In this document: piece after piece, positions 1-6,798 of the stretch
Position numbering within the stretch: position 1 is the stretch's first letter
Layout of the letters: every line of letters begins with the position of its first letter
Virus record (IMG/VR): IMGVR_UViG_3300035661_000155
Span: 1-39,429 of that record
From: a virus
DNA: 39,429 nucleotides
Reading direction: 5' to 3' (one strand)
Made by a program: the position numbers and the translations under genes
The notes under the pieces: generated by a model
What the model saw: only the letters and a program-made list of their open reading frames with translations
The model's database searches: none
Told to the model about the DNA's origin: nothing

Positions 1-127
1 ACGCGCATTTCCTGCGAGCCGTACTGACCTTGGTACATCAGCTTGAAGTCGTTGTCCGCCCACAACTGACGCATCGACATGTTGTCGAGGTACAGGTTGA
101 ACGTCACCGAATCCATGCCGGTGTTGT
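1..127. repeat. Contig-end direct repeat, left copy (circular closure)
   Basis: Bases 1-127 are identical to 39303-39429. Both copies lie inside the major capsid gene and keep its frame, so the contig is circular with a unit of 39,302 bp. A length of exactly 127 equals a common assembler k-mer size, so this is probably an assembly overlap and not a biological terminal repeat. It implies a circularly permuted or otherwise closed genome (inference). Confidence 0.9.
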
Positions 128-992
128 TGCGCAACATCGCCACAGCATCTTCCACCGCGCCAAGGGTCAGCTTGTCGGTCGAGGTCAGTGCGGCTTGCGA
201 AGCGGTGGCCTGCGTAGCAGAACCGCCGAGGTACTTGCCGTTCGGACGGACGATCTGCGCAGCGTAGGTGCTGGCGACCACATTACCGGCAGTGCCGTCG
301 GCCACAGTCACGTTGGCCGAGAAGGTCAGCGTGCCAGAAGCGCCGCTTATACCGCCGCCGGTGATGATCGTAGTCGTGACATTGGAACCATCAACAGCCA
401 CACCTACGCAGTTGTAGATGCTGGAGCCGACCAGAACGGGTAGCGGGTTGCCGGCGGAAACTGGCGACATAACACCGTTGGACAGCGCATAGGCGAAGCC
501 GCGCACGTCGTCTACTGCTAGCGTGGTGGCTGGTGCGCCCAGGGTGGTACGCACGCGGGAATTACCACCGAGGTAGGCTCCAAACAGCGCATTGCGGGCA
601 ATACGGTCGAGAGACTGACGAGCCTGCACACCGTTGACCTGCGCATTCTTAAGGAACTGGTTGGCAATGCCGACCTGCGAGGTAACCGTGTTCAGGTCAA
701 TCGAGTCACCATACTGGTTGATGCTTAAGGTGTACTGCTCGACCGTGAAGGACGAAGGCGCGATGCCGTTGTCCATGTTGGTGTTGGTACTCGGAGTCAG
801 CGGGGTCGTGACAGGGGCCTTGAGGCCGTTGCGGGTCTTCGTGACGGTTTCACCGACGTTGATTGCAACTGGTTCGCGGTCGGCCACGGCACGGTAGCCA
901 ATGGCGGATTGCAAGGCGTCGTGGAACTCGCGCTCCAAGAATCCTTGCTGGATGATCGGCTGTAGCGCCGTCGGCATGTTTTGAATGGACAT
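1..992 (-). CDS. Major capsid protein, N-terminal part (continues at 39302-38924)
   Basis: This builds the icosahedral head shell. The start is ATG at 992-990, preceded by a GGAG ribosome site. The frame stays open to base 1 and continues in the same frame from 39302 to a stop at 38924, giving 456 aa in the closed genome. The N-terminus begins MSIQNMPTALQPIIQQGFLE, and the middle is rich in short beta-type Gly/Thr/Val stretches. The call rests on size, on position directly after the scaffold gene, and on an abundant-protein-like composition without enzymatic motifs. It is probably expressed at high level, with a strong terminator just upstream at 38786-38806 ending the preceding head-tail transcript. 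The family is inferred from gene order and overall character, with no searched alignment. Confidence 0.85.
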   Translation of the reverse strand, partial: MSIQNMPTALQPIIQQGFLEREFHDALQSAIGYRAVADREPVAINVGETVTKTRNGLKAPVTTPLTPSTNTNMDNGIAPSSFTVEQYTLSINQYGDSIDLNTVTSQVGIANQFLKNAQVNGVQARQSLDRIARNALFGAYLGGNSRVRTTLGAPATTLAVDDVRGFAYALSNGVMSPVSAGNPLPVLVGSSIYNCVGVAVDGSNVTTTIITGGGISGASGTLTFSANVTVADGTAGNVVASTYAAQIVRPNGKYLGGSATQATASQAALTSTDKLTLGAVEDAVAMLRNNTGMDSVTFNLYLDNMSMRQLWADNDFKLMYQGQYGSQEMR

Positions 993-1086
993 TTGTCACT
1001 CCAAAGAAAATGAGGTTTCGGCTATTCCCCTTGGTGGCCCGCACCCGATGGGACGAACCTTGGCCGCGAACAGCCAAGGCGTGGAT

Positions 1087-1623
1087 TTACTTGTTGCCTT
1101 TGAGGGCGGCCGCTTTCGCAGCCGAGTACTCTTCAGCGGACATATCCGACGCTTTCTTGGGTGTCGGAGGATTTGGGTCTGGCGCTTTCCCCGTATGGGT
1201 AGTTGTCGCCGGTTGCCCGAACAGATACGGCTTGTCCTTCTTGAGATCCTCCATCAATGTGTCAGCACCGTCTAGGGTGCCGTCGTCTTTCAGGGCTACT
1301 TTCGAGAGGTCGGCCAACTTCAACCCGTCAATGTCTATCATCCCGGCTTTGAGGGCTGCGGCTTTCAGTTCGGCGCGAATGATGCGAGCGTCCGCCTCGG
1401 CCTTGGCCTTGGTGGAAACTTCCTCCGCATCTTTCAGCGCCTTCTGTGCCGCTTCCTCGTTCTCCTTGGCTTTCGTGCGGTAGTGCGCATTTTCACGGCG
1501 CAACTCCTTCACGTAGTCTGCGGAGAAGGTATCCGGCTCTTTGGTCGTCTGCGCTGCTGGCGCTGGCGGATTTGCCGTTGCGGGACGGGGGTTCGGGTTG
1601 GGGTTATCGTTCGGGGTGGTCAT
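1087..1623 (-). CDS. Capsid scaffold protein (GP20-like)
   Basis: Internal scaffold that guides shell assembly and leaves or is degraded before DNA packaging. The protein has 178 aa, an N-terminal Pro/Asn-rich low-complexity tail (about residues 1-30), a long charged helical stretch typical of coiled coil (about 35-95, rich in K, E and A), then a short globular part and a C-terminal Lys/Ala-rich helix. This is the usual build of phage GP20-type scaffolds, which lie directly before the major capsid gene as here. GGAG lies upstream of the ATG. A terminator-like hairpin at 1637-1665 separates it from the gene before, so it may start its own transcript together with the capsid gene. Confidence 0.8.
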   Translation of the reverse strand: MTTPNDNPNPNPRPATANPPAPAAQTTKEPDTFSADYVKELRRENAHYRTKAKENEEAAQKALKDAEEVSTKAKAEADARIIRAELKAAALKAGMIDIDGLKLADLSKVALKDDGTLDGADTLMEDLKKDKPYLFGQPATTTHTGKAPDPNPPTPKKASDMSAEEYSAAKAAALKGNK

Positions 1624-1636
1624 CGGGACGCTCCAA

Positions 1637-1665
1637 TAAAAAAACCGCCATCAGGCAGTCGGTTG
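1637..1665 (-). terminator. Probable rho-independent terminator
   Basis: On the minus strand an AACC...GGTT stem with an inner GCC/GGC pair is followed by a run of seven T. It lies between the 144-aa virion gene and the scaffold gene. Confidence 0.6.
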
Positions 1666-1697
1666 TGAATTCCCGCATCAAGCGGGGTAGTGAGAAA

Positions 1698-2132
1698 TCA
1701 TGAGTCGTACATCATCACGCCCAACAACAGGTTTGCCGGAACCGAACCCGAGAGCGTGAGAGAGACGCGAATTTTTGAGCCAACAGGCTTGCACGCCATT
1801 ACGTTGCAGTTCGTGTTCGCATTGCTAGTTGCCGGGGTGTTCGCATAAATGCTGAACAAGTACGGCTGAATGCCAGCCGCCACGAAAGCTGGGTCGATAG
1901 CCACCATGCTCAGAATGTCTGCATTGATGCTCGAGCCGCGCTTTTCAGCGGAGACCGTTCGCGCCCATTCAGGCGCATCGATGTCGAAATACACAACGTC
2001 TCCGACGGCCAAACCAGCCTGCGCCAGCACGTTGTAGTAGCGGTCGTAGCGGTAAGCGCCGTTGCCGTTCTGCCGCTTCATCGAGTCAACTATCATCGCG
2101 CCAGCAACGGTATCAAGGTTGTAAGTTGCCAT
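1698..2132 (-). CDS. Putative head or decoration protein, function unknown
   Basis: 144 aa, starting MATYNLDTVAGAMIVDSMKR, with GAGG before the ATG. It lies between portal and scaffold, in the block where phages place head-vertex, decoration or head-maturation proteins. No protease triad or nucleotide-binding motif is visible. The C-terminal half (about 95-144) alternates small and hydrophobic residues (SKIRVSLTLSGSVPANLLLG) like a beta-sandwich capsid-associated protein. A decoration or accessory head protein is the best guess from position only. Confidence 0.5.
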   Translation of the reverse strand: MATYNLDTVAGAMIVDSMKRQNGNGAYRYDRYYNVLAQAGLAVGDVVYFDIDAPEWARTVSAEKRGSSINADILSMVAIDPAFVAAGIQPYLFSIYANTPATSNANTNCNVMACKPVGSKIRVSLTLSGSVPANLLLGVMMYDS

Positions 2133-2140
2133 GTTTGGCC

Positions 2141-3598
2141 TCAGTCATTTGAATCAGGGGTTGGCTTTTGTAGCTTCGGGGTATCGGCAACCGGCGCGGG
2201 CTGGTCTGTGTCAATCTTGCTCAGCTCGTCCTGCGGGTCTTCAATATCGTAGGAATCTGCCAGCGACTTGACCGCAGTTTCACGCGACAGCAGTCCGCCA
2301 GTGCGCAGCGTCGTGAGCGTTTCCGCCTGCGTTTGTTTGTCGGCATATGTCGGCGCATACCAGGCGGGCCAGCGAAGTAACAGCTTCGCCTTGCTGTTGA
2401 GTGGTTCAATTTCCTCGCCGCGCACCTTGAGCGGGTACTTTTCCGATACCGCCACGATCTTGCACAACATGGACAGTAGCGCCCCTTCGCCGTAGCTGAT
2501 ACGTAGCTTGTCGGACAGCCAGATCAAGGATTGGTTCATCAACTCCATCGCCCGACCTGACTGCGCGGCGCTTACCTTGTCGGCGTTCGCACGGTTTCCG
2601 TGGATGGATTCGAGCGCCAGTTCACGCAGCATGCGCACGTACTCGATCACCGCCTGGGCGGCGGTGCCATTGATTTCCAGCATCTTTGCGTCGCCGTTTT
2701 CGCTAACAACGATGGCGTTGCCGCCGCCCTTGACGATGCCGCCCTGTTCGTCTACCGCTGGCTCCTTGATCAACAGCGTGGGGTCGGAGCTGTACTTTAG
2801 GCCACGGCCAGCCTGCGAAAGCTGGTAGTCGATCTCGATTGCGGTGTCGATGGCCTCCTTGAAGGTGCATGCACCATCCACGCCATTGCCGCCGGGCAGG
2901 TTTTTGACCCACTCAGCGGGCACGAAGCCGAGGCCGTGGGTCTTGGTCTTGCTGGCGTCCACCGAATTCGGTGCGCTTTTCTCGCTCACCTTCCACGGCA
3001 AGTACCAAGTTTCGGACTGGTCGTCCCACACCCGCTTGAACCAGAAATCAGCGTTCAGGTCATCGTCATCAATCGTGTAGCCGAGCGCGGAGAGCGTCTT
3101 GCCCTTCGCTTTGTACTGCTCTGTTATGGATTCCAGCGTGTCGGGCGCGTCCTCGCGCCACACAGGGTTCAGAAACTGCGTACCCTTGGACTCGAAAAAC
3201 ACGCGGCCTTTGATTACTCGCAAGAAGATCGCAACCGATCCGACGGAACCGCGTTGCGCGGCATCGATCATCACCTCGTTTAGCTTGCTTTCCTTGATTA
3301 GGTCGGCAAGCGTGTCGCGGGTGGTTTCGTCCTCGCAATCCACTGTGGGGAAGTGCCCCTCGGAGAACAGCAACGAAATAGAGTCGTCCACCACAGTTTT
3401 GCACAAGGCATACCGGATGGAAGGGCGACGGTCGCGCAGCGGGATGTACTCGCCAGAATTGGTTTTTTCCGTGTGGAAGTCATAGGCCAGATGTTCGTAG
3501 AGCTTTCCTTCCAGCACCCTCGTCAGAATATCGATGACGAACTGGCGCTCAGGGTAGTCCTGGTCGCGGTTAATCTTCGAGGTAATCGTTTTGAGCAT
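2141..3598 (-). CDS. Portal protein
   Basis: Forms the dodecameric ring at one capsid vertex through which DNA enters and leaves. From the ATG at 3598 it has 485 aa, the usual length for SPP1/T4-type portals. An in-frame ATG 16 codons upstream gives an implausible leader (MRVFCGGRHGHLG). The sequence has the mixed alpha/beta N-terminal wing, a stretch QAVIEYVRMLRELALESIHG (about 325-345) that fits the stem or crown helices, and an acidic, proline-rich disordered C-terminus. It follows the large terminase as expected for a terS-terL-portal order. Confidence 0.85.
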   Translation of the reverse strand: MLKTITSKINRDQDYPERQFVIDILTRVLEGKLYEHLAYDFHTEKTNSGEYIPLRDRRPSIRYALCKTVVDDSISLLFSEGHFPTVDCEDETTRDTLADLIKESKLNEVMIDAAQRGSVGSVAIFLRVIKGRVFFESKGTQFLNPVWREDAPDTLESITEQYKAKGKTLSALGYTIDDDDLNADFWFKRVWDDQSETWYLPWKVSEKSAPNSVDASKTKTHGLGFVPAEWVKNLPGGNGVDGACTFKEAIDTAIEIDYQLSQAGRGLKYSSDPTLLIKEPAVDEQGGIVKGGGNAIVVSENGDAKMLEINGTAAQAVIEYVRMLRELALESIHGNRANADKVSAAQSGRAMELMNQSLIWLSDKLRISYGEGALLSMLCKIVAVSEKYPLKVRGEEIEPLNSKAKLLLRWPAWYAPTYADKQTQAETLTTLRTGGLLSRETAVKSLADSYDIEDPQDELSKIDTDQPAPVADTPKLQKPTPDSND

Positions 3599-3731
3599 CG
3601 GTTCTATTCCAAGGTGGCCGTGCCTGCCGCCGCAAAAAACACGCACGAAGCGCGGAAAGGAGATCGGCTCGTCTCAACACATCACGGCCCGCCGGTTTTA
3701 TTAGCCCCAAGCCCCGGCGATGGGTTCGCGC

Positions 3732-6104
3732 TCACCGTACCATGTGCGGCACTCGCATTGCGCGCGCCGGTTCGGGCGGTGCAATGAGTTCTGAAAATGC
3801 TCTCGAAAGGGCATCTATTTGGTCGTCGTTTGTCCCGTTGGGGAACATCCGCATTTCGTTTATCACGCCGTCATTCCAAGGACCGCGCACCATCATCACG
3901 TTGCCGACGTTGATCTGCGCAGCCAGTGGTTCAGCCCGCGTCACCTTGTCGCCCGACTCGGGGGAGGTTGTGACAGGGTAGCCCGCCAGCTTGCGGGTTA
4001 GGTACAGTACCTGCGTTTTACCGGCTTGGCCGGGGTCTTGCGGCAGGCTGATTCGCACCGACTTGCCATCGCGCGAAGCGGTGTTTATCAATGCCGCGTC
4101 GCGTTCGTCTGGCCCACATCGCAGGTGAACCATGTCACCGATAATGAGGCGTCCATCGGGCAATTTGCCTAGCTTCGCGCCGGCCGTATAGTCGCCGTCG
4201 ACCGAGGCGGCCAAGTCCCAGCCGCGAATCCATTTGATTGGTTCAGCGGGCAACGCGTCTATCACGTTGATCGCGTCGGGCTTGATAATCCCTCCTTCCG
4301 GCGGCGCCGGGCGTTGCATGTATTGGCCGGCGAACACATAGGGCGCGGCCTTTTCCATTCTGCGCAAGTCGGTGATAGTGTGTTTTTCCGGCCAGAGCGC
4401 TGTTCCGTCGGCCTGAATTGCGGGCAGGCAGACATGCTCCCATTCCTCGCCGTTGCCGCCATCAAGCAGCCAGCCAGCCAAGTCGCGTTCATGCAGTCGC
4501 TGCATTATTAGGATGATTGGCGTTTCTTTGCTGTTCTTGCGGCTTTCCAGCGTGTTCTGGAACCAATCGATCACGTTCTGCCGCATCACGTCACTGCGGG
4601 CTTCATCTGCCTTGTGAGGATCATCAAGGATAATGCAATTGGATACAATCGCCCCGCTTTGTGCTAGAACAAAATTATGATTCGTTCTCACTTCCAGGCA
4701 GAAGGTAACGTCGACATGTCCGACATCACGAACGAACGCTGGCTTGAAGTAGCCGGCACAGAAGGGCTTTACGAGGTCTCCGACATGGGCAGGGTTCGCA
4801 GGACAACCCCCATGCGCTTGCTCAAACCCAGCAACGACGGCAAGGGCTACCTCCGCGTTAACTTTTCGGTGCGCGGCAAGGTGTCGCATCGATACGTCGC
4901 GCACCTTGTCCTTGAAGCTTTCGTAGGAAGCCGACCAGATGCGAATGAAGCTCGCCACCTTGACGGAAACAGCCGAATAAATGCGCTCACAAACCTCGCG
5001 TGGGGCACAAAGGCCCAGAACATGCAGGATGCCATCAGACACGGCACCTTCCCGCTGCTCGAGCGGAGACCGGGCGCAAGACTTACGCGCGAACAGGCCG
5101 TGGCGATATTCACTAGCATGGACAGCACAGCAAGCATCGCCGCTAGGCACGGCATCTGTACTGGGGTCGTTCGGCAGATCAAGCTGCGCGAGACCTGGGC
5201 TAGCGTTACGGCAGACCTTCCAGATGCCGACTGGCGATACAAGCCAAAACACTCGCCGGATGTAATCGCAGTAGCGATTGACCCAACAAAGACCCGTGCG
5301 CATGCCATGAGCGAAACCGGACTTTCGCTGCACCAGATCAAGCGAATCCGCAAGCTGGCTCGCCTCAATCCATCCGACGCTGGTCAGTAGTTCATGATTC
5401 GGCGTACAGCGAAAGCTGCTACCGTCTGACATACCGACTTCAACAATGTCGTTTCCAGGGTTAGTCCAGAACGTGTCAATCGGCATCAGTTCGGCGACAC
5501 CGGCCTGCTCGTTCCACGACCAGACGCGCACAGGAATCCGCTTTGTCACAATGTCGCCAATAGCGAGCTGGCCGACCTCCGTCTCAATTAGCTGCTCGTA
5601 AGGGAAGCAACCGCCGAAGCCATCGCGGTGCTTTCCGGCGCCGAATCCGGTGATCGTGCCACCAGCGCCGGCGGCGTACATCACGCCGCCTTCAGTGGTC
5701 GTCCAATGGCTTTTTGCGTCCGATGCCAAACGGCAAGCCGGGAAAACTTGGCTGTAAGCCTCGTGCTGCAACAACGAACGCACGTTGGCGCTGTTGTTCA
5801 CGGCCAGCGGTGCGGCGTAGCTCGCGTGGATGAACTCTGCATCCGGCACCTGACCTAGCGCCCAGGCGATGAAATTCACCACCGCGATTTCGGTTTTCGA
5901 GTACCGGGGCGGCATGTTGATGATTAGGCGCTTGCACTCGCCGCGAAACACGCGCATGAGAGCATCACATATGGCTTTGTGGTGCGTACCTCGCAGCCAC
6001 TTGTAGCGGCGGCGCTGAAAGAACATCCAGCGCGAGAAAAAGTACAGGTCTGCCCGCGCCATCCTTGCAGCCGCGAATTGTTCGTCCGGGCTGAATTTGC
6101 GCAT
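3732..6104 (-). CDS. terL: Large terminase subunit, interrupted by an intein
   Basis: ATP-driven DNA packaging motor and headful or site-specific nuclease. The start is ATG 6104, with GAGG seven bases before it; the TTG six bases further upstream has no room for a ribosome site. Numbering from that TTG: Walker A-like NMPPRYSKTE at 65-74, extein join FGG|CIILDDPHK with Walker B at 492-498, an RNase H-type nuclease start RGWDLAAS and a late acidic residue in DDQIDALS. The precursor is 790 aa. Removing the 324-residue intein leaves 466 aa, a normal TerL length. The intein sits between the adenine-binding half and Walker B, the conserved site type that inteins favour. An HNH gene overlaps the intein on the other strand. 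The terS stop lies three bases upstream, so translation is coupled. Confidence 0.93.
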   Translation of the reverse strand: MRKFSPDEQFAAARMARADLYFFSRWMFFQRRRYKWLRGTHHKAICDALMRVFRGECKRLIINMPPRYSKTEIAVVNFIAWALGQVPDAEFIHASYAAPLAVNNSANVRSLLQHEAYSQVFPACRLASDAKSHWTTTEGGVMYAAGAGGTITGFGAGKHRDGFGGCFPYEQLIETEVGQLAIGDIVTKRIPVRVWSWNEQAGVAELMPIDTFWTNPGNDIVEVGMSDGSSFRCTPNHELLTSVGWIEASQLADSLDLVQRKSGFAHGMRTGLCWVNRYCDYIRRVFWLVSPVGIWKVCRNASPGLAQLDLPNDPSTDAVPSGDACCAVHASEYRHGLFARKSCARSPLEQREGAVSDGILHVLGLCAPREVCERIYSAVSVKVASFIRIWSASYESFKDKVRDVSMRHLAAHRKVNAEVALAVVAGFEQAHGGCPANPAHVGDLVKPFCAGYFKPAFVRDVGHVDVTFCLEVRTNHNFVLAQSGAIVSNCIILDDPHKADEARSDVMRQNVIDWFQNTLESRKNSKETPIILIMQRLHERDLAGWLLDGGNGEEWEHVCLPAIQADGTALWPEKHTITDLRRMEKAAPYVFAGQYMQRPAPPEGGIIKPDAINVIDALPAEPIKWIRGWDLAASVDGDYTAGAKLGKLPDGRLIIGDMVHLRCGPDERDAALINTASRDGKSVRISLPQDPGQAGKTQVLYLTRKLAGYPVTTSPESGDKVTRAEPLAAQINVGNVMMVRGPWNDGVINEMRMFPNGTNDDQIDALSRAFSELIAPPEPARAMRVPHMVR
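4638..5609 (-). other. Intein inside the large terminase
   Basis: A protein-splicing element of 324 residues. It begins with Cys (CFPYEQLIETEVGQLAIGD, block A) and has block B CTPNHELLTSVGW about 68 residues in. It ends FCLEVRTNHNFVL...GAIVSN (blocks F and G), followed by extein Cys+1. The termini Cys...Asn|Cys fit standard class 1 splicing. The residue before the final Asn is Ser, where His is usual. Removing it restores FGGCIILDDPHK, a continuous Walker B region. The linker between blocks B and F shows no LAGLIDADG or HNH motif in sense. Instead the antisense strand carries the HNH gene at 4716-5390. Confidence 0.9.
4716..5390 (+). CDS. HNH homing endonuclease (NUMOD4-HNH), antisense within the intein
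   Basis: Probable site-specific nuclease that spreads the intein. The ATG at 4716 (AGAAGG ten bases upstream) gives 224 aa; an earlier ATG at 4677 has no ribosome site. The NUMOD4 motif WLEVAGTEGLYEVSDMGRVR is at 8-27. An HNH_3 module follows, from HRYVAHLVLEAFVG through ARHLDGNSRINALTNLAWGT, with the expected H, N and N. A helix-turn-helix-like C-terminal part (about 130-170, LTREQAVAIFTSM...IAARHGICTGVVRQI) probably binds DNA. The gene fits almost exactly between splicing blocks B and F of the terL intein and runs opposite to it. I see no clear promoter of its own. Confidence 0.88.
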   Translation: MSDITNERWLEVAGTEGLYEVSDMGRVRRTTPMRLLKPSNDGKGYLRVNFSVRGKVSHRYVAHLVLEAFVGSRPDANEARHLDGNSRINALTNLAWGTKAQNMQDAIRHGTFPLLERRPGARLTREQAVAIFTSMDSTASIAARHGICTGVVRQIKLRETWASVTADLPDADWRYKPKHSPDVIAVAIDPTKTRAHAMSETGLSLHQIKRIRKLARLNPSDAGQ

Positions 6105-6106
6105 GT

Positions 6107-6535
6107 TCAAACCTCGTCGGCGATTGCCTTGGCGATCTCCCGGAATTCGTCCTTGGTCATGCTCACGCTTTGGACTGGCCCACCGCCGTTTCCGGACAGT
6201 TCAACACGCTGCGTGTCCCTCCACCCCGCCTGAGATTTCAGCCAGAAAATGACTGAGGCGGTATCGCCTGCAATCGCTTTTTTGTAGAGAGTCTGCGCGA
6301 CAACAACATTAGCTTTGATCTTTCCGGTATCGAGTTCGGCGGCAAAGTTCTTGCGCATCGTCGGTTCACTGATTGGCTTGCCCTTAGCATCTTTGATGAA
6401 TATGCAAATGTCGGAGTGCCGCAGGCCGAATGATGCCAGTTGCAGCACCAGGTCTCGGTGTTCATCGGTCGGCTTGAACATCGTGCGGCCGGCGCCTGGA
6501 CGTTTTCCGCCAGATTTACCCTTAACTCCAGGCAT
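6107..6535 (-). CDS. terS: Small terminase subunit
   Basis: Recognises phage DNA and loads the large terminase. 142 aa. The N-terminus is basic and Gly-rich (MPGVKGKSGGKRPGAGR). It is followed by a helix-turn-helix region (about 24-65, LVLQLASFGLRHSDICIFI) and the family-typical block GDTASVIFWLKSQAGWRDTQ (about 94-113). The C-terminal helix EFREIAKAIADEV probably contacts TerL. GGAG lies upstream of the ATG, and the stop is three bases before the terL ATG. It is the first gene of the late operon. Only a methylase remnant and a terminator lie in front of it. Confidence 0.85.
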   Translation of the reverse strand: MPGVKGKSGGKRPGAGRTMFKPTDEHRDLVLQLASFGLRHSDICIFIKDAKGKPISEPTMRKNFAAELDTGKIKANVVVAQTLYKKAIAGDTASVIFWLKSQAGWRDTQRVELSGNGGGPVQSVSMTKDEFREIAKAIADEV

Positions 6536-6554
6536 TTGTGGTCTCCATGCGCCC

Positions 6555-6670
6555 TTACTCCATCACGGAGAATGCGCGTCCATCATCGTCCAGCGTTGCT
6601 TGCTTTTCGGTGAATTCTTGCCAGCGACGGATGATCACGTCGCAGTATTTCTGGAATAAAAAAACCCGGT
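6555..6670 (-). pseudogene. C-terminal remnant of a DNA methyltransferase
   Basis: The minus-strand frame ending in TAA at 6555-6557 reads YCDVIIRRWQEFTEKQATL followed by DDDGRAFSVME. From family knowledge this is the tail of phage DNA adenine methylases, which follows motif I and the acidic SAM-binding residue (typically ...EIDPKYCDVIIRRWQEFTG...). The open frame has no usable start codon: upstream it runs into a terminator hairpin and a stop near 6733, and motifs I and IV are absent. So it looks like the last ~30 codons of a gene whose body was lost. Intact relatives often lie directly before terS, as this one does. Confidence 0.65.
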
Positions 6671-6687
6671 AGCAAGTGCGTTCCGGG
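6658..6687 (-). terminator. Rho-independent terminator of the 6799-7851 operon
   Basis: On the minus strand a CCCGG...CCGGG stem with a 13-base loop is followed by seven T. It would stop transcription from the small methyltransferase operon before terS. The stretch 6688-6798 holds no gene I can support. Confidence 0.75.
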
Positions 6688-6798
6688 CTTTGGGGGGAAT
6701 TCGGGGTTTATCGATTAAGGCGGGATTTTCCCCCTAAAAATTGCACTGTCAAGCGATACTTCTGTCCTCGGCCTTTCCGCCCGCGAACGGGTCTAGCG

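Noticed and set aside
1058-1080. CCTTGG...CCAAGG hairpin between scaffold and capsid genes as a terminator
   Set aside because: There is no T run after it, and it lies inside the scaffold-capsid unit, where termination would be harmful.
4677-4715. Upstream start of the HNH gene
   Set aside because: There is no ribosome site, and family members begin close to the WLEV motif. It would also run over intein block F.
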